From assembly GCF_001428405.1 (NCBI RefSeq), contig NZ_LMSL01000035.1, positions 1-50,881 on the forward strand: 50,881 nt of DNA. Reading direction: 5' to 3'. How positions within the stretch are numbered: position 1 is the stretch's first letter; every line of letters starts with the position of its first letter. Origin of the DNA: Frateuria sp. Soil773. Its GTDB lineage: Bacteria; Pseudomonadota; Gammaproteobacteria; Xanthomonadales; Rhodanobacteraceae. Under the pieces are notes generated by a model, which worked only from the letters and a program-made list of their open reading frames with translations, was not told where the DNA came from and made no database searches. A program made the position numbers and the translations under genes. This document shows, piece by piece, positions 48,322 through 50,881 of this stretch.

Positions 48322-48353
48322 GGCCCGCGGCGGATCATCGTCCGCCACGGGCC
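48322..48353 (-). terminator. Hairpin between hsp20 and cbpA
   Basis: GGCCCGCGGCGGA (48322-48334) pairs with TCCGCCACGGGCC (48341-48353), 12 of 13 bases, six-base loop. On the minus strand it is followed shortly by TTTT, so it may partly stop hsp20 transcripts and lower cbpA output. Confidence 0.65.
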
Positions 48354-48374
48354 AACCGCATGCAAGGCGACCGG

Positions 48375-48833
48375 TCAGCCGGCGTTGATGGCGATGCGGC
48401 GCGGCGCGGCCTGCGCCTTCTTCGGGATCGAGATCTCCAGCACGCCGTGGCGGCCGGTGGCGGTGATGCCCTCGGCGTCGGCCGTGTCCGGCAGCGCAAA
48501 ACGCCGGTGGAAGGCGCCGCGCGCCCGCTCCACGCGATTGAAGCGGCTGCCCTGCACAGGCGCCTCGGCCTGCCGTTCGCCCTTGATGGTGAGGACGCCC
48601 TTGTCCATGCTCACGTCGATCAGCGCCGGATCGACGCCCGGGATGTCGGCGAGGATCACGAAGCGATGCTCGTCCTCGCGGATGTCCACGTGCGGCGCCC
48701 ACTGGCCGGCGGCCGCGGCCGCGCTTTCGCCCTGGCCCTGCGACTCCGGCGCGAAGAAGCGGTCGAACGCATGGCGCACGTCCTGCGGGAACACGCGCGC
48801 GGAGTGCCAGGTCGGGTTGCGGTAAAGGCTCAT
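48375..48833 (-). CDS. Small heat-shock protein, Hsp20 family
   Basis: The 152-residue protein is an alpha-crystallin-domain holdase. It starts MSLYRNPTW, then an aromatic N-arm with DVRHAFDRFF, the domain proper with HVDIREDEHRFVILADIPGV (about 48-67), GVLTIKGER, RARGAFHRRFALP and GVLEISIPKK, and an IxI-type tail (RIAINAG) that links subunits. It prevents aggregation of unfolded proteins without ATP. A sigma-32-like promoter lies upstream, and the co-chaperone gene cbpA follows. Confidence 0.95.
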   Translation of the reverse strand: MSLYRNPTWHSARVFPQDVRHAFDRFFAPESQGQGESAAAAAGQWAPHVDIREDEHRFVILADIPGVDPALIDVSMDKGVLTIKGERQAEAPVQGSRFNRVERARGAFHRRFALPDTADAEGITATGRHGVLEISIPKKAQAAPRRIAINAG

Positions 48834-48880
48834 CGTCTGTTTTCCTCGAAAAGTTGCGGCAGCGGCGCCGCTTGCCAAGG

Positions 48881-48909
48881 AAAGTAGGTACGGACGCCGG
48901 CGATTCAAG
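48881..48909 (-). promoter_or_regulatory. Sigma-32-like promoter of the hsp20-cbpA unit
   Basis: On the minus strand CTTGAA (48904-48909) is a perfect heat-shock -35 core; 15 bp later CCTACTTT (48881-48888) matches CCCCATTT at five of eight bases. The hsp20 ATG follows about 48 bp downstream. Confidence 0.6.
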
Positions 48910-48972
48910 GCGACAACGCCCGCCGCCGCGGTTTAGCATCCGCCGGATGCCCATCCTTCAGGTTTCGAGCCC

Positions 48973-49464
48973 ATGACCATACAGACCGGCCAGTCCCTGC
49001 CCGACGTCGAGATCGCCGTGATCGACGGCGACGACGAAGTCCGGCGCCAGCGCACCGCCGAACTGTTCGCCGGCCGCAAGGCGGTGCTGTTCGCCGTGCC
49101 CGGCGCGTTCACCCCGACCTGCTCGAGCAAGCACCTGCCCGGCTACGTGGCGCACTTCGAGGACTTCCGCGCACGCGGCATCGAGGTGTTCTGCATGGCG
49201 GTCAACGACGCCTTCGTGATGAAGGCATGGGCCACGGCCCAGCAGGTGCCGCCGGGGCTGAAGATGCTGGCGGACGGCAATGCCAGCTTCACCCAGGCGC
49301 TGGGCCTGGAGCTGGACGGCAGCGCCTACGGCATGGGACTGCGCGCGCGCCGCTTCGCGCTGTACGCCGAGGACGGCGTGGTGCGCCAGTTGCACGTGGA
49401 AGCGCCGGGCGAGTTCCGCGTCTCCGGTGCGGAGGCGATGCTGGCGGCCCTGGCAGGCGCCTGA
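48973..49464 (+). CDS. Peroxiredoxin, Prx5/redoxin type
   Basis: The 163-residue enzyme has the peroxidatic Cys50 in VPGAFTPTCSSKHLPGYV, the block typical of Prx5/AhpE-like redoxins that reduce hydrogen and alkyl peroxides with glutaredoxin or thioredoxin. VFCMAVNDAFVMKAWATAQQ (residues 72-91) and RRFALYAEDGVVRQLHVE complete the fold. No obvious resolving cysteine occurs late in the chain; Cys74 is the only other cysteine besides that of VFCMAV being counted here. The ATG lies 64 bp from the hsp20 promoter box on the other strand, so stress genes are clustered. Confidence 0.93.
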   Translation: MTIQTGQSLPDVEIAVIDGDDEVRRQRTAELFAGRKAVLFAVPGAFTPTCSSKHLPGYVAHFEDFRARGIEVFCMAVNDAFVMKAWATAQQVPPGLKMLADGNASFTQALGLELDGSAYGMGLRARRFALYAEDGVVRQLHVEAPGEFRVSGAEAMLAALAGA

Positions 49465-49480
49465 ATCCACGAACGCGAAC

Positions 49481-49498
49481 GCCCGGCCATGGCCGGGC
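49481..49498. terminator. Palindrome between peroxiredoxin and adhesin genes
   Basis: GCCCGGCC-AT-GGCCGGGC, a perfect 8-bp palindrome 16 bp after the peroxiredoxin stop, between convergent genes. No U-run is visible, so this is a likely but unproven bidirectional stop. Confidence 0.5.
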
Positions 49499-49608
49499 GC
49501 AACGTCGTGCCTGCCGCAGGAGCAGGCAATGGTCGCCGGACGGACGGCCTGCCGAATGACAGGCCGCCCGGGGGCACCTAACGCCCCGCTCCTTCGGCTG
49601 GCGCGCTG

Positions 49609-50881
49609 CTACAAGTCCACGCCGAAGCCGATGCCGGCCGAACTTTCCGAACCGCTCGCGGTGGCGCCGAAGCTGATCCGCGTACGCTCGCCCAGCGGCG
49701 CGCCGTAGCCCACCGAGAGCGCCGAACGGCCGCCGGAGAAACCCACGCCCGCCGCCAGCCGGCCGCTGCCGCTGGCGCCGGCGGCGTTGATCGCCATCTG
49801 CGTGGAGGCCGCACCCATCGCGTTGACGCGGTCGATCCGCGCATCCACGGCGCGGAAGCGCCGGTCGACCTCGCCGCGCAGCCGGTCGAACTGCCAGTTG
49901 GCCTCGGCGACGCGCTTGTCGGTATAGCTCTTGGCGCTGTTGAGCGTGGTCACCGCATTGGCGTCGGTGTACGCCTTGCCCTGCGCGATCGCGTCCTGCA
50001 CGCCGGCGTCGAGCTGGGCCACGTTCGCCGCGTCGGTGCCGGCGGTGCCGGCCGCCACGTTGACGATGCGCCGCTGCTGCGAGGCATTGCCCACCGAGAC
50101 GGTATCGGCCTGGTCGGCCACCGAGCCCTGACCCAGCGCCACCGCACCGGCGGCGGTGGCCTTGCTGCCCTGGCCCAGGGCGGTGCCCGAGGCTGCGCTC
50201 ACCGAGGCACCCTCGCCCACCGCGACCGCGTTGGTGGCGGCGGCGGTCACGCTGCTGTTAGCGCCCACCGCCGTGCTGCCGTCGGCGGCGACCCTGGCGT
50301 TTCCGCCGATCGCCGTATCGTTGGGGCCGGCCGCATAGCTGTCGCCGCCGACCGCGGTGCCGTGGTCGCCGCCCGCGTTCGCCCCGGAGCCCACGGCCAC
50401 GCCCCTGGAACCGGCGGAAACGCTCGCGTCGTCGCCGCTGCCGGCGCCGTCGGTGGCCACGTGGCGGTTGCCGCCGCCGACGCCCTGGTCCACCTGGCTC
50501 TGCAACGCATCGATGCTGGAGAACGCCCGGCTCAATGCTCCGTCCAGCGCACTGAAGGCGCCGCCGATGCTGCCGTAGGTATCGCCCTGGACCGCGAAGC
50601 CGGGAAGAACCATCGAACCGCCGGCCTGCAGCGCGGCGCCGCCGCCGATGATCCCGAGCAGGTCGTCGACCTGGCCCACGGTCGCCGCATCGCTCAGCAC
50701 GTTGCTGGCACGCAGGTTGCCGATCCGGGTGCCGCCGTTGCCGGCAAGCGTCAGTTGCTCCTTGTCCGTATCGTCGTAGGCCACCGCCAGCGGATTGCTG
50801 CCGCCGCCGACCCCGGCGATCGCCAGGTCCAGCTGCGCCCGGTTCACCGCATCGGTCGCGTCCGTGCCGGCGGCGACGTTC
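49609..50881 (-). CDS. Trimeric autotransporter adhesin, C-terminal part (YadA type)
   Basis: About 424 residues are in the window; the N-terminus lies beyond its right edge and the frame is open to the last base. The visible part contains [18 protein letters not shown] and [20 protein letters not shown] neck motifs, a head of short repeats such as [21 protein letters not shown] and [10 protein letters not shown], coiled-coil stalk ([20 protein letters not shown]) and the YadA membrane anchor (about the last 70 residues, [20 protein letters not shown] through GIGFGVDL). Three chains form one 12-strand pore that carries the adhesin to the surface. It is convergent with the peroxiredoxin gene. 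Confidence 0.93.
   Translation of the reverse strand, partial: NVAAGTDATDAVNRAQLDLAIAGVGGGSNPLAVAYDDTDKEQLTLAGNGGTRIGNLRASNVLSDAATVGQVDDLLGIIGGGAALQAGGSMVLPGFAVQGDTYGSIGGAFSALDGALSRAFSSIDALQSQVDQGVGGGNRHVATDGAGSGDDASVSAGSRGVAVGSGANAGGDHGTAVGGDSYAAGPNDTAIGGNARVAADGSTAVGANSSVTAAATNAVAVGEGASVSAASGTALGQGSKATAAGAVALGQGSVADQADTVSVGNASQQRRIVNVAAGTAGTDAANVAQLDAGVQDAIAQGKAYTDANAVTTLNSAKSYTDKRVAEANWQFDRLRGEVDRRFRAVDARIDRVNAMGAASTQMAINAAGASGSGRLAAGVGFSGGRSALSVGYGAPLGERTRISFGATASGSESSAGIGFGVDL

Overview
The window is high-GC chromosomal DNA with gammaproteobacterial housekeeping genes and several REP-type palindromes. I infer Lysobacterales (Xanthomonadales), most likely a Rhodanobacteraceae-type genome (Rhodanobacter, Dyella or Luteibacter-like). 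This rests on gene content, short palindromes with CAGC-GAAA-GCTG hairpins, and the GGGATTC inverted repeats seen in that order. No rRNA, tRNA, CRISPR array or complete insertion sequence was seen.

Layout. (1) 1-7.6 kb, minus strand, accessory: an operon of a giant Sec-exported RHS/YD-repeat protein with a tail of FN3-like domains; then a separate short ORF with its own signal peptide, carrying the RHS-associated core and a variable C-terminal tail; then a two-helix membrane protein placed like an immunity gene. A decayed second copy of the core start follows. (2) 7.7-14 kb: omega-amidase and methionine-type aminotransferase, a LysR regulator divergent from an azoreductase, an exported amidohydrolase, and an SDR lacking its catalytic residues. 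(3) 14.1-19.6 kb: a YtrA-type GntR operon (small exported protein, regulator, ABC ATPase, two duplicated permeases) followed by two related lipoproteins and a truncated exported-protein gene. (4) 19.7-23.9 kb: fumC and purB, divergent, then a tandem REP array and a CPBP protease. (5) 24.1-25.4 kb: glutathione S-transferase divergent from an HxlR regulator. (6) 25.4-36.9 kb: a sulfur assimilation island: cysK, cysG, cysB, and the operon cysJ-cysI-cysH-sat/cysC, with a TauE/SafE transporter. (7) 37.1-38.9 kb: roxA and a small partner. (8) 39-44.9 kb: sucA-sucB-lpdA. (9) 45-50.9 kb: LOG protein, AcuI/YhdH reductase, PilH-like receiver, a heat-shock pair (hsp20, cbpA), a peroxiredoxin, and the C-terminal part of a trimeric autotransporter adhesin that runs off the right edge.

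How the genes fit together. The sulfur island holds sulfate activation (ATP sulfurylase fused to APS kinase), PAPS reduction, sulfite reduction, siroheme for sulfite reductase, cysteine synthesis and the LysR regulator. Its two control regions share a 15-bp near-palindrome, GACGTATRGACGTCC, which overlaps the -10 of cysB and lies just upstream of the cysJ ribosome-binding site. The suc operon makes the 2-oxoglutarate dehydrogenase complex; a 30-bp perfect inverted repeat separates sucB from lpdA. The Ytr-like operon has an inverted repeat over its -10 box, suggesting autorepression.

The most unusual locus is the RHS region. The beta-cage part and the core/toxin part, normally one polypeptide, are separate genes that both carry Sec signal peptides, with a membrane protein just downstream and a degenerate second core beyond it. 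I read this as a split, cassette-based polymorphic toxin acting outside the cytoplasm; that function is inference.
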